Numbered from the stretch's first letter, positions 41,110 to 53,684 are shown. The stretch is DNA of 64,000 nucleotides from Sinonovacula constricta (GCA_007844125.1 CM017560.1:5486259-5550258); one strand, 5' to 3'. Notes: generated from the letters alone by a model not told the origin. Program-made: numbers and translations.

Positions 41110-42293
41110 AGATTCAGTGTGACAGTAGTTCAACATACAGTGCGGTGTGACAGTAGTTCAACATACGTGCGTGTGGTGCGGTGTGGCAGTTATTCAACGT
41201 TCGGTGCGGTGTGATAGTAGTTCAACATACGGTGCGTACGGTGCGGTGTGAAAATTATTCAACATTCAGTGCGGTGTGACAGTTGTTCAACATACGGTGC
41301 GGTGTGACAGTAGTTCAACATACGGTGCAGTGTGACAGTAGTTCAACATATGGTGCGGTGCGACAATAGTTTAACATACGGTGCGGTGTGAAATAGTTCA
41401 ACATATAATGCGGTGTGAAGTAGTTAAACATAGAGTGCAGTATGACAGTAGTTCAATATACGGTGCGGAGTGACAATAGTTCAACATACGATGCAGTGAG
41501 ACAGTAATTCAACATACGGTGTGGTATGACAGTAGTTCAATATACGGTGCGGTGTGACAGTAATTCAACATACAGTGCGGTGTGACAGTAGTTCAACGAA
41601 TGGTGCGGTGTGACAGTAGTTCAACGAATGGTGCGGTGTGACAGTAGTTCAACATACGGTGCGGTGTGACAGTAGTTCAACATACGGTGTGATGTGACAG
41701 TAGAAAGATGTGGTGTGACAGTAGTTTAACATACGGTGCGGTGTGACAGTAGTTCAACATACGGTGCGGTGTGACAGTAGTTCAACATACGGTATGGTGT
41801 GACAGTAGTTCAACATAAGGTGCGTGTGTGACAGTAGTTCAACATAAGGTGCGTATGTGACAGTAGTTCAACATACGGTATGGTGTGACAGTAGTTCAAC
41901 ATACGGTATGGTGTGACAGTAGTTCAACATAAGGTGCGTGTGACAGTAGTTCAACATACGGTGCGGTGTGACAGTAGTTCAACATACGGTGCGGTGTGAC
42001 AGTAGTTCAACGAATGGTGCGGTGTGACAGTAGTTCAACGAATGGTGCGGTGTGACAGTAGTTCAACATACGGTGCGGTGTGACAGTAGTTCAACATACG
42101 GTGTGATGTGACAGTAGAAAGATGTGGTGTGACAGTAGTTTAACATACGGTGCAGTGTGACAGTAGTTCAACATAAGGTGCGTGTGTGACAGTAGTTCAA
42201 CATACGGTATGGTGTGACAGTAGTTCAACATACGGTGCGGTGTGACAGTAGTTCAACATACGGTATGGTGTGACAGTAGTTCAACATACGGTC
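41110..42293. repeat. 28 bp minisatellite
   Basis: About 42 copies of a 28 bp unit with core TGTGACAGTAGTTCAACATA followed by CGGTGCGG. The left part is more diverged. A longer segment including CAACGAATGG units and a shortened AGTAGAAAGATGTGG unit appears twice, 414 bp apart. Confidence 0.95.
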
Positions 42294-42340
42294 CTCCCCC
42301 AGTAGTAGCTGGACGTCGACAATGAGAGTCTATATAACTA
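42293..42340 (+). mobile_element. SINE tail fragment
   Basis: CTCCCCCAGTAGTAGCTGGACGTC, split as TAGCTGGACGTC then GACAATGAGA, resembles the tail of the SINE at 11536 (TAGCTGGACGTCACCAATATGA). Only the tail is present, at the edge of the 28 bp array. Confidence 0.4.
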
Positions 42341-42955
42341 AACCAAAAAAGGCTCTCTCCGAACAGAGCGCAAACATTTTTGCATTCATGCTTTGTGCTC
42401 GTTTGTCTAAATACTGATGCCGCTACTACGGCTCCCGCGGGCCAAGATCCTTCGCGCCTTCAATGTCTTTGTAGTTGGCAAAATTCTTGTTTAAACTAGA
42501 TAACTTCATCAAACAGAGCACGAAGAAAAACTTACAGCTAAGTTAATATGTAGAAACATTAATGTTATTAAATGCTAAGTTTAATTGCCGGATCTCTTGA
42601 AAGGCCGAATGATCCGTAGCCAAGGTTATATATGGGTATACATGTATATATATGGTTGTAAATATGTGTCACAGAACACGAAGATAATTAGCAAAGAAAT
42701 ACGGAAACAACGGCATGATTCTGATTGGATAAAAAATAACTAAGACCATCTGAACATTAAATACTAAGTGGTGCTAGTAAATATATGGAAGACAATAAAT
42801 TAATTTGACCTTTTCTATAAGAGGTGTCTTATTTATATATTGTAACCCCCTCATCTTGCCATCCTACTGTCACGGAATTTAGATTTGAATCTTAATCCAA
42901 TCTCAGGTACAAAATAGTTACTCGATGTTTTACTTAACATTTAATGTAATGTGTT
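42341..42955. other. Non-coding stretch
   Basis: No supported gene or recognisable element apart from a short repeat around 42625-42665 (TATATGG and TATACATG motifs). Confidence 0.35.
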
Positions 42956-44300
42956 ACCCGAGTACGCATGTTTAAAGGTATAGTAAACGTTCCCCGATAT
43001 TTAATATCCTTAGTACCTTTGTAAGGAGAATATGGTGTAGGACTGTATCGAATGCTTTACTGAAGTCAAGGAAGAAGGCGAATAATCTTTTTACCGATAT
43101 TTAAATATTTATCAGTAACAGAACTTTGAACAAACATGTGATCAGATGCTCTCGCTTTTGTTCGAAAACCTATATGGGCTCCATATACACTTTTGTTTTC
43201 ATCGAAAAATATCTGCAGTTTTTATGCAAGACACTGCTAAATGATTTAGGCAGTCAAATCATAATACTATATACCCTACAGCTAGAAGGGTCGTTTGAAT
43301 CATCGCCTTTGAATAACGGTATCAAGTATCCCACCTTACAGTCGGAGGGGTAATGTTCAGACTGAAGTATACATTGGTAGTATTAGACAGCTTGACAAGG
43401 CAAGGAAGTACACGTAGCATAATTCGACCGCATTTTATCATTTCATTTGTTATACGATCAAGACCCGAGACCAATTTTTCTTAGGTTTCTTGATGGTATT
43501 TGATATTTCACTATTCTTAATGCTATATTCTAATTTCGCAAATAATCTGGTTTGATTGGCCTCTTCCCTCCCTAAAAGATCCCGGTTATAATGGGTTTGT
43601 TATCTAAATTGACTATTTAGGCTGAATTAGTGTGTGAAACAAGTAACCCATGTTTTACCAGGTATATTTTGAGAATGGTCCATTTTATCCTTTTCCTCAT
43701 CTCTGAGCTCTTTCATATGTTCCCAATATTTACAATATGTATTAGGATTACTATCATTTCGATTATGTACTTTGGATAAGATAGCTTGTTGAAATTGCTG
43801 TTTCCGTTTCTTGTTGGTATTTTAAATAATTATAGTATCTGATGGCTATTTTTGGAAAAGCAATACTTTCAGACTTTAAATGGCGATGCATATTTTTCAA
43901 GTCCTGGTGGAACCATTTTTATTAACCTCTTTTTATGATCGCTTTTAGCTTTTGATTTCTTTTTCTTACATGGAAATTTTCACATGCCGTATATATAATC
44001 TAATTAAAATCTAACACTATATTGTCAATTGTTGAATAACTGTCTGATTTATTGTCCAGAAAATATTCTACCTTATATATGACCTCTTCTGATGTAAGAG
44101 CAGTTGCAAAAAGAAAAGAGGTTTCTCTATTCCAATTATAGAATGTGGACAAGTTTTAATGCTTCGGAATCAATAATGTCAATATTTATATTTATATTAC
44201 CACGAACCTTCAAGCTTAACCGAGCATGGTCACATAGTAAGGGGTCATAATCATAAACCTGAAAGTATAGTGCGTTTTATATAATCCATCTCACACTTAA
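42956..44300 (-). pseudogene. Decayed non-LTR retrotransposon (endonuclease end and reverse transcriptase)
   Basis: On the minus strand, conceptual reading in shifting frames gives parts of an APE-type endonuclease end (PLLCDHARLSLKV, near 44190-44260) and reverse transcriptase. The latter includes DRITNEMIKCGRIML (near 43420-43470), a region with FKGDD, SNDPS and YGAHIGFRTKARASDHM-like stretches, and the palm motif-A segment FFLDFSKAFDTVLHH (near 43045-43090). Several frameshifts and stops interrupt it and the catalytic YADD block is not found. Probably a CR1/Jockey-like lineage, but the clade is not certain. Confidence 0.65.
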
Positions 44301-44768
44301 CAGCAATCTGCTACACTCGCACTATTATATTGAAAACATGTACATATTCCAAATATGTCTCCCTCAAATTGACCATTCGAGATGTAAAGGTTGGCCGATA
44401 TCGAAAAATCGATTATCTCTCTCCCTCTTGAGTTAATTATTCTATCAAAACTGTAACGTTTAATTCTAATTAATTGTGGTTTTCTGTGTTATTTTCTGGT
44501 GTTGACATAATAGTAAAGCTCATTCCTAACAACATATGGTGAACTGAATGGACTATATACGTGTAAAGCTTAGAAAATATTTTTATCTGGAAAAAGGAAA
44601 CTATATTAATAAGAGCTTTAGTCACTGCATTTCACTGTTTGTGTTATTCAGAACAGATATGCCAGCTTTTGTTTCCCTTTTTATGAACAACAGCATACCA
44701 CATGGCACAGGGGCACCATTTTTCTTTCTTTTTCTTATTAGTCTAAACAGTAAAGATTCAGGGAATAC
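44301..44768. other. Non-coding flank of the G-rich array
   Basis: No supported feature. An open frame running into the array at 44548 is explained by the repeat. Confidence 0.35.
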
Positions 44769-44779
44769 ATGGGGCCTGA

Positions 44780-47700
44780 TGTCATTTCCAGGGGGGGCTG
44801 ATGTCATTACCAGGAGGCTGATGTCATTACCAGGGGGCTGATGTCATTACCAGGGGCTGATGTTATTGCAAGGGGGTTGATGTCATTACCAGGGGCTAAT
44901 GTCATTGCAAGGGGGTTGATGTCATTACCAGGGGCTAATGTCATTGCAAGGGGGTTGATGTCATTACCAGGGGGGCTGATGTCATTGCAAGGGGGGCTGA
45001 TGTCATTACAAGGGGCTGATGTCATTACAAGGGGGCTGATGTCATTACAAGAGGCTGATGTCATTGCAAGGGGGCTGATGCCATTACTAGGGGGCTGATG
45101 CCATTACTAGGGGGCTGATGTCATTGCAAGGGGGCTGATGCCATTACTAGGGGGCTGATGTCATTGCAAGGGGGCTGATGTCATTGCAAGGGGGCTGATG
45201 TCATTACAAGGGGGCTGATGTCATTGCAAGGGGGCTGATGCCATTACTAGGGGGCTGATGTCATTGCAAGGGGGTTGATGTCATTACCAGGGGCTAATGT
45301 CATTGCAAGGGGGTTGATGTCATTACCAGGGGGGCTGATGTCATTGCAAGGGGGGCTGATGTCATTACAAGGGGCTGATGTCATTACAAGGGGGCTGATG
45401 TCATTACAAGAGGCTGATGTCATTGCAAGGGGGCTGATGCCATTACTAGGGGGCTGATGTCATTACAAGGGGGCTGATGTCATTACAAGAGGCTGATGTC
45501 ATTGCAAGGGGGCTGATGCCATTACAAGGGGGCTGATGTCATTACAAGGGGGCTGATGTCATTGCAAGGGGGCTGATGCCATTACCAGGGGCTAATGTCA
45601 TTGCAAGGGGGTTGATGTCATTACCAGGGGCTAATGTCATTGCAAGGGGGTTGATGTCATTACCAGGGGGGCTGATGTCATTGCAAGGGGGGCTGATGTC
45701 ATTACAAGGGGCTGATGTCATTACAAGGGGGCTGATGTCATTACAAGAGGCTGATGTCATTGCAAGGGGGCTGATGCCATTACTAGGGGGCTGATGCCAT
45801 TACTAGGGGGCTGATGTCATTGCAAGGGGGCTGATGCCATTACTAGGGGGCTGATGTCATTGCAAGGGGGCTGATGTCATTGCAAGGGGGCTGATGTCAT
45901 TACAAGGGGGCTGATGTCATTGCAAGGGGGCTGATGCCATTACTAGGGGGCTGATGTCATTACAAGGGGCTGATGTCATTACAAGGGGGCTGATGTCATT
46001 ACAAGGGGCTGATGTCATTACAAGGGGGCTGATGTCATTACTAGGGGGCTGATGTCATTACAAGGGGCTGATGTCATTACAAGGGGGCTGATGTCATTAC
46101 CAGGGGCTGATGCCATTACTAGGGGCTGATGTCATTACAAGGGGCTGATGTCATTACAAGGGGGCTGATGTTATTACAAGGGGCTGATGCCATTACTAGG
46201 GGGCTGATGTCATTACAAGGGGCTGATGTCATTACAAGGGGGCTGATGTCATTACTAGGGGGCTGATGTCATTACAAGGGGCTGATGTCATTACAAGGGG
46301 GCTGATGTCATTACAAGGGGCTGATGCCATTACTAGGGGCTGATGCCATTACAAGGGGCTGATGTCATTACAAGGGGCTGATGTCATTACCAGGGGGGCT
46401 GATGTCATTACCAGGGACTGATGTCATTACAAGGGGTTGATGTCATTACAAGGGGGCTGATGTCATTACAAGAGGCTGATGTCATTGCAAGGTGGCTGAT
46501 GCCATTACTTGGGGGCTGATGTCATTGCAAGGGGGCTGATGTCATTGCAAGGGGGCTGATGCCATTACTAGGGGGCTGATGCCATTACTAGGGGGCTGAT
46601 GTCATTGCAAGGGGGCTGATGCCATTACTAGGGGGCTGATGTCATTGCAAGGGGGCTGATGTCATTGCAAGGGGGCTGATGTCATTGCAAGGGGCTGATG
46701 TCATTACAAGGGGCTGATGTCATTACAAGGGGCTGATGTCATTACAAGGGGGCTGATGCCATTACAAGGGGCTGATGTCATTACAAGGGGCTGATGTCAT
46801 TACAAGGGGCTGATGTTACAAGGGGCTGATGTCATTACAAGGGGCTGATGTCATTACAAGGGGCTGATGTCATTACAAGGGGCTGATGCCATTACAAGGG
46901 GCTGATGTCATTACAAGGGGGCTGATGTCATTACAAGGGGCTGATGCCATTACAAGGGGCTGATGCCATTACAAGGGGGCTGATGCCATTACAAGGGGCT
47001 GATGTCATTACAAGGAGTCTGATGTCATTACAAGGGGGCTGATGTCATTACAAGGGGCTGATGTCATTACAAGGGGCTGATGTCATTACAAGGGGCTGAT
47101 GTCATTACAAGGGGGCTGATGTCATTACAAGGGGCTGATGTCATTACAAGGGGCTGATGTCATTACAAGGGGGCTGATGTCATTACAAGGGGCTGATGTC
47201 ATTACAAGGGGCTGATGTCATTACAAGGGGGCTGATGTCATTACAAGGGGGCTGATGTCATTACAAGGGGCTGATGTCATTACAAGGGGCTGATGTCATT
47301 ACAAGGGGGCTGATGCCATTACAAGGGGCTGATGTCATTACAAGGGGCTGATGTCATTACAAGGGGCTGATGTCATTACAAGGGGCTGATGTCATTACAA
47401 GGGGGCTGATGCCATTACAAGGGGCTGATGTCATTACAAGGGGGCTGATGCCATTACAAGGGGCTGATGCCATTACAAGGGGCTGATGTCATTGCAAGGG
47501 GCTGATGTCATTACAAGGGGCTGATGTCATTACAAGGGGGCTGATGCCATTACAAGGGGCTGATGTCATTACAAGGGGCTGATGTCATTACAAGGGGGCT
47601 GATGCCATTACAAGGGGCTGATGTCATTACAAGGGGGCTGATGTCATTACAAGGGGCTGATGTCATTACAAGGGGCTGATGCCATTACAAGGGGCTGATG

Positions 47701-48352
47701 TCATTGCAAGGGGCTGATGTCATTACAAGGGGCTGATGTCATTACAAGGGGCTGATGTCATTACAAGGGGCTGATGTCATTACAAGGGGGGGGGCTGATG
47801 TCATTACAAGGGACTGATGTCATTACAAGGGGCTGATGTCATTACAAGGGGGGCTGATGCCATTACAAGGGGCTGATGTCATTACAAGGGGCTGATGTCA
47901 TTACAAGGGGGCTGATGTCATTACAAGGGGCTGATGTCATTACAAGGGGGCTGATGCCATTACAAGGGGCTGATGCCATTACAAGGGGCTGATGCCATTA
48001 CAAGGGGCTGATGTCATTACAAGGGGCTGATGTCATTGCAAGGGGGCTGATGCCATTACAAGGGGCTGATGTCATTACAAGGGGCTGATGTCATTACAAG
48101 GGGCTGATGCCATTACAAGCGGCTGATGCCATTTCAAGGGGCTGATGTCATTACAAGGGGCTGATGTCATTACAAGGGGGCTGATGTCATTGCAAGGGGG
48201 CTGATGCCATTACTAGGGGGCTGATGCCATTACTAGGGGGCTGATGTCATTGCAAGGGGGCTGATGCCATTACTAGGGGGCTGATGTCATTGCAAGGGGG
48301 CTGATGTCATTACAAGGGGCTGATGCCATTACTAGGGGGCTGATGTCATTAC
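44780..48352. repeat. 3.6 kb array of a 19-20 bp G-rich unit
   Basis: Roughly 180 copies of GGGGGCTGATGTCATTACAA and variants. The G run is 4 to 6 long (once 9), TCATT alternates with CCATT, and ACAAGG alternates with GCAAGG, ACTAGG or ACCAGG. The left half (to about 46.7 kb) mixes all variants and has blocks repeated at 340-360 bp spacing. The right half is mostly the ACAAGGGG type. Short open frames on both strands (core LMSLQGADVI) follow from the repeat and are not genes. Confidence 0.97.
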
Positions 48353-48700
48353 ATTATGTTTCCTGTAGACAGAAAATATCACTGTATGATATCAATAAAT
48401 AGCTGTTCTTTATATTTTTTTGGCACATTGTTAATATTCTAGTACGCTATTGTTATTTATCGCTTTTTTATCAACGTTATTCTTTTTTTTTTTTTGGTAC
48501 AAACATTACATAAGATTTCTAGAATAGACACCTATATTATTTATATGGCTTGATAAACAGTTGGGGTTGTAAAAAATGCTACATATTTAATGAAAAGATA
48601 CAAAATTGTAGCTTGAATTGTAATGATAACATAACATCATATAATACATATAAAATGTTTAGAGTACATTACACTTATTCTTATAAAAATAACAACAACA
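48353..48700. other. Non-coding flank
   Basis: AT-rich with a T run at 48485-48495. No feature supported. Confidence 0.35.
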
Positions 48701-48702
48701 AC

Positions 48703-49023
48703 AGTACCGGACCTGAGAGCGCAATCGGTAGAGCGAAGGCTCCAAGTACGGGAAGTCCCGGGCCGCGACATACCAAAGTCATAAAAACGGTAGTGGCTCC
48801 CTTGCAAACGCTCACACAAATATAAAAGTAGTTCCACGACTGGCTGGATCAGTGTGAGGATAGTGTGACTTGGTGTGGTATCATGCCAGGTGTTTACGGC
48901 ATGATATACACAGTGAAGGCAGCATTATATCTGTTTCAAGTGGACACCGTCTCCAGATAACAGATATTTCTGTTGGTAGGACGATAAACCCAACAAACAA
49001 CAATGACAAATCATTGAGTCAAC
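48703..49023 (+). mobile_element. tRNA-derived SINE, family C
   Basis: Starts with GACCTGAGAGCGCAATCGG then TAGAGCG, an A-box-like tRNA head. The B box is degenerate. A conserved-looking body contains GTGGTATCATGCCAGGTGTT and TTTCAAGTGGACACCGTC. It ends in AAACCCAACAAACAACAA, typical of an A/C-rich SINE tail. There is no sequence match to families A and B beyond the tRNA head. Confidence 0.6.
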
Positions 49024-49800
49024 AATAAACAACAACAACGATACGTTGTTACAAGTTGCCAAGAGATGCAAGTGTACAGATTGAAACTGATAGTATTAAT
49101 AGTTTTACATCGTATAATTAACATTTGGTTAAATAATATATATCTTTGAATCATAACAGATTTCAAGTACAGGTATGTTACATTGGCAAATGAAGTTGAT
49201 TGTAATTTAATACGTGTATCATTAATATAGACTAGAGTAAAATATAAGACACGTCCTTGGCTTATTTAATTAAGGCTTGCCACTATATTTATCAATTTAG
49301 CTTAAGTCTAAAATCTAGCTACCTATATATACAAGCAATCACAAAGTTTGTACAAAGTAGGTGGAAATAGGAAAATAAAACAGTAACGCATCGGCGATTA
49401 ATATATGATAATTTATTTCACAATACGTAACATATTAATTTTAACTTAATTCACAATACATATAACGCTATTTTAGGACATTATAGAAAACATAGTCTTT
49501 TATTAAAATAACTGTTAGACACCAGTAGGCCTATTCTAAATACAGTGTATTAACAACATAACCAAAAAATAGATAAATAAAAAAATAAGACACAGATGAT
49601 AGATTGTGACATTAAGATATGTACAAAAAGGAAAATAGGTAACAGACATCTTAGTTAAATATCTGCATCTAAAGCTCTAACAACTTTTAATGTTAAGGTA
49701 TCAATGAGTTCAAACTGTTTGTATATTCGGCGGCAAAGATGATCCATAATAACAGATTTTCACGGGATGAGGGAAGAGGTCAAATTAAGCGAGAACCATA
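49024..49800. other. Non-coding stretch
   Basis: AT-rich with no supported gene or repeat. Confidence 0.35.
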
Positions 49801-49849
49801 GAATGTAAATGTTAGTGTAATTTATTTGATAAAACGCCTTTTTCTACAT

Positions 49850-51145
49850 AGATACAGTCTATATATACAATGGCGCTGTACAATACAAACTGTATAACAG
49901 AGTAAAATCAATACAAATGAACAACAGCATAAAAAATAAAACACTGACGAATTTCTTAAAATATAATAGTACATGTACCAACAATGATGTAAATGCCATA
50001 CTGGAAAGCAGAAAATAGACACACCTTAAAATAATTCGTAGAATCGACTGAAAAAATGTGTTTTCAGATTCTTCTTAAAAGCGTCTACTGAAATAGATTT
50101 TTTCACGTTATTTTGTAAATTGTTCAACAATGTTGGACCATTTGTTAAAAGGCACATTATGATGTATACATGATTCCTGAACAATTCCTTAGACCTGGTT
50201 GACTGACGGACTTCTCAAACAATAGCTCAGTGAGATATTTTGGGGTATTTCCAGAAGTACAGTTATACATGTATGTCAACAGTTTGAAAGTGATTCTAGC
50301 CTTTATTGAGAGCCAATGTAGCTGAAACAAAGCATCTTTACCACTAATTTTCGGTAGTTTAGAACCAGTTATGTGCACATATTTTTAATTGATGTATATC
50401 AGCATCAGCAATACCATATAAGATGGCATTACAATAGTCGAGATGGGAGATAAAAAATGATAATACTAGAGTCTATTGCAGCTTTGGTGAGGTACTTACG
50501 AATACTCTTAATACGTAAATAGTTAATCATGGCTGTACGACACTTACCATTATCCTTAAATGTTAATGATTCATCTGAAAATGCACCAATGTATCTGATA
50601 ACACTTTCCCTATTTACATTGTCACCAGCAATGTTAACAACTTCTGTTGAACATTTAGATAGCATTTGCCTACTGCCAAACATGATAAATTCCGTTTTGG
50701 AAGAGTTCGTTTTTTAGATTATTTTTGTTCATCCAATCGTTTATTGTAACAGCGCACTGTTCTAGTTCATTAATGTTCTGTATTTCTACTTCTGGTGTTG
50801 TGGGTTAAACGCGTTCATGGGCTATATGATCACCAGCAAATCCATAGAGAGATACTGAAGGCAGTATTGCGTCAAATAAAGTTCCGGCATAAGTCAAGTA
50901 TAACCAGGGCCCAAGAAAACTACCCTGCGGAACACTACACTCCAATAATCGCGCCAAGGACAGAGCGGAGGTAATGCTGACCCTACAGCTACGTGGTCGT
51001 AGGTACGAATCCATCCAGGCTAGAGCAGTATCACGTACCCCGTATTGATTTTCGCTAAGAAGAGTGTCATGGTCTACCATATCAAAGGCAGCACTTAGGT
51101 CAAACTCTATCATGGCCATACCAGCTAAAATATCGTTCACCAGTC
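49850..51145 (-). pseudogene. Decayed CR1/Jockey-type non-LTR reverse transcriptase
   Basis: Minus-strand frames carry IEFDLSAAFDMVDHDTLL (motif A), ALAWMDSYLRPRSCRV, SVPQGSFLGPWLY (motif B) and VSLYGFAGDH where the family has YADD. They are followed by C-terminal pieces with VIRYIGAFSDESLTF, IRSIRKYLT-like sequence and QLHWLSIKARITFKLLTYMY. The frame is broken several times, and the active-site ADD is AGD here, so it cannot be active. Confidence 0.75.
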
Positions 51146-51309
51146 CGAGTAGTGCTGACTAGCATGAATGGAATCATAGGTACGAGTAGTGTAAGGGGAT
51201 CTGGAAGCATGCTCCCATAGGAGGAGTGTTGACATCTAGAAGCCAAATAATGCCGTTTTTGCATTTCAGATGCTTGACAGACAGGTCCGGACACGCCCCC
51301 CCCCCCCAA

Positions 51310-51689
51310 CACCTCCCTCTAGATCCACCCTTAAGCTAGTTGTTTAGCGCTGATAAGAGCTTCTTGCTGTTGATATGAGCTAGTGGATTTGTTTGCTCGA
51401 TTTTGCCATAGTTGGTGTACTTGGTTGATTCCCCCCACCTTATTTCTATTGCTTGTTTACTTGTCAGGTTTTCATTTTGTGATTTCTTTCAGCATTCACC
51501 GTAACCAGTTTGTTTCACGTTTGTCCGTGACCATCTGCTGCTTTTATTACCTTACCAGTTTGATTTGTTGGTGTGGTTTTAGCGAAATTATGAGTTATAA
51601 ATGTACATTGTCAATCAAATTCACCTGTCTAGAAACATGATGCTTGGGGCTTAATATCTCTTCTTTGAGGCTGCTCAGTCAAAGATACA
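51310..51689. other. Non-coding between two retroelement remnants
   Basis: A C run at 51296-51307 and no supported gene. It could be untranslated sequence of either neighbouring element. Confidence 0.3.
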
Positions 51690-53570
51690 GAATAGGTCTA
51701 CTGGTTGTTGCATCATCAGGTGGGTGTCTCCTTCAACTGGGAAACACCACGTCTTCCATCCATTCTTCTTGTACTCGTCCATCAAAGGCTGATACGTGGA
51801 CAGTTTCCTTTTAAAGGTCTCCATTGCTCTCTCCCCCCATGGCAGAGAGTTCGATGGGCATGTCTTGTCAACTCTTGTCTGACCACATCACAAATACTGG
51901 CCTCTTTGTAGTAACTGTGATGGAAATTTCAGCTGCTTGCGCAGATCTGACTCCATTTGGTAAGTCTGAGGCTGTTTAAAGAAGACCTCCTTGACTTGTT
52001 TTCACAGCTGTGCTTTCCCTGGTTCTGGTCGGTGAACACGGGTCCTTTCCTCATGTTTCTTTTCTCTCTGCGGATCTTGTCCAAATATTGAGGCAATCTC
52101 TGCAAGTACGCTGTCATGGCGCCATCGATATCATTCATCTGTTAGGGCTGTTTTGCATGACGATAACACATGCTTCAGGTTGGCAGGTCTTCTGCATAGT
52201 TTACAGGATGGGTCTTGTGCAAGGTCCCAGTTGTGCAAATTTGTTGGCGATGGAAGGACACAGCTCTTAAAAGAAAGCTTATTATCTGGCTGTCCATTGT
52301 CCAGGTGTCGGTTAAACATATTTTACGCTGCTGGATTCCGTCCCACTGCATCCATCTATATTGTTTGCTTAGTGCAACGGCTGATGTATGTCTGCTTTCT
52401 ACCTCCATCTGCCTGATCTCCTCTTACACAAGTCCTCTGCGCTCACTGGCCAAGGCAAGTTTCCACTTAGCTCTCTTCACGCATCCAAGCCCTAACCGTC
52501 CTGACGTTACAGTTTCAACGATGTCACCGTGACGTAGCCGAGACTCTGCCTCATCTACAGCTTCCATGGTTTTCCATTTCTTGCACGTGCTTACTTGCAC
52601 TTCTGCTTGGCGGACTTTCTCATCTTGGCTGTACCGGAGCATCACCAGTTGTTACTTTGTACTTTTCCGTGACAACCTTGATGGGCATAGACAGTTTACT
52701 GTTTTGGCTGTAGAGGCTCATGGAGCCAAGACTTCGTGTAACATTCAAGCATCGGCGGAAATATCTGTTTAATTTTCTCTCCAGGTACTCAACTGCCGGT
52801 ACTGGGATGCCGTAGTCTAGCAAAGGCCAAAAGAGACTTAGAAAAATGCCAAGCTGGTAACACCAGGCATTTAATTTTCTGGGAAGTCCATTTGCATCTA
52901 CTTGTTTCATCCAGTTGTCTGCCTGAGCCATAATTTCTGCTATGCGCTCTCTATGTCGTTCATTGACATGATCTTAACCACTTTCCAAGAATTGTCACCG
53001 GCTTCTCATTAAATGTTGGTATGATGCTTCTATCGGCCCTGAACCTGGCAGTCTCACATATCTTTCCTTTAGGAATTACTATGCTTCTGAACTTGGTAGG
53101 TTTTACTTTCATCCTTTCAATGCCCTGCAACATCCTTCTGCCCTCAACGCACGTCTTGGCTGTGATTGTCATATCGTCCATGAAGGCATATGTAGGTGGC
53201 TGTATGACACCAGTTGCCATACTGTGTCCTCTGGATGTCTTTGACTGCCCCATAAGGTTCATTGCTGCGGCAAACAATACTACAGAGATGGCGCAACCTG
53301 TGACGATTCCAACTTCATGTCTCTGCATGTCTGTTGTAAATGCTGGGTTTGGAAACCTCATCTTGAAGCAGTTGAAGTTACGCTGCAGCATGCTGCGGAA
53401 CTTCCCTGGAACATGCTACCTCTCCATTGTGATCATTACTGCCTTGTGGGGTATGGAGCCATGTGCATTGGCCAAGTCCAGCCATACGACAGCTCCGTCG
53501 CCTTTACTCTCTTTGGTCCCTTTGATGATCTGGGTGAGGACACTTGTGTGTTCCAGATAGCTTGAGAGCT
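51690..53570 (-). pseudogene. Decayed non-LTR element with RT, CCHC knuckle and restriction-like endonuclease region
   Basis: In order on the minus strand: WLDLANAHGSIPH (RT motif A), GIVTGCAISVVLFAAAMNL (motif B region), AFMDDMTI (the catalytic D-D pair, 53163-53190), and a thumb segment NAWCYQLGIF with FWPLLDYGIPV. Then come KWKTMEAVDEAESRLRHGD, a zinc-knuckle-like CKLCRRPANLKHVLSSC (about 52170-52230), and near 51750-51900 LPWGERAMETFKRK with NGWKTWCFPVE. The last segment corresponds to the region after the PD-(D/E)XK core in R2-type elements. Stops and frameshifts separate the pieces. Family assignment is by recalled motif order. Confidence 0.7.
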
Positions 53571-53574
53571 AGGA

Positions 53575-53600
53575 ACAGACAGACAGACAGACAGACAGAT
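53575..53600. repeat. CAGA microsatellite
   Basis: About six to seven CAGA units at the right edge (5' side in minus sense) of the retroelement remnant. Confidence 0.95.
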
Positions 53601-53662
53601 CCATTTTATGATTATTTATTAATAAATCTTTCATTCGCCTGGCTATGATTGAGATAACTATC

Positions 53663-53684
53663 TTCCTCTCAACGTTGAGAGGAA
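53663..53684. repeat. 22 bp perfect palindrome
   Basis: The arm TTCCTCTCAAC is followed immediately by its exact reverse complement GTTGAGAGGAA. No loop. Not explained by a neighbouring feature. Confidence 0.9.

Noticed and set aside
41110..42293. CRISPR-like direct repeats
   Set aside because: The units are contiguous with no unique spacers, and the window is clearly eukaryotic.
44548..45794. Repetitive frames on both strands (LMSLQGADVI, NDISPLVMTSAP)
   Set aside because: Translations of the 19-20 bp G-rich array.
53021..53560. 179-codon plus-strand frame
   Set aside because: It is the shadow of the minus-strand reverse transcriptase remnant, whose motifs (FMDDMTI, GCAISVVLF) are in the opposite strand.
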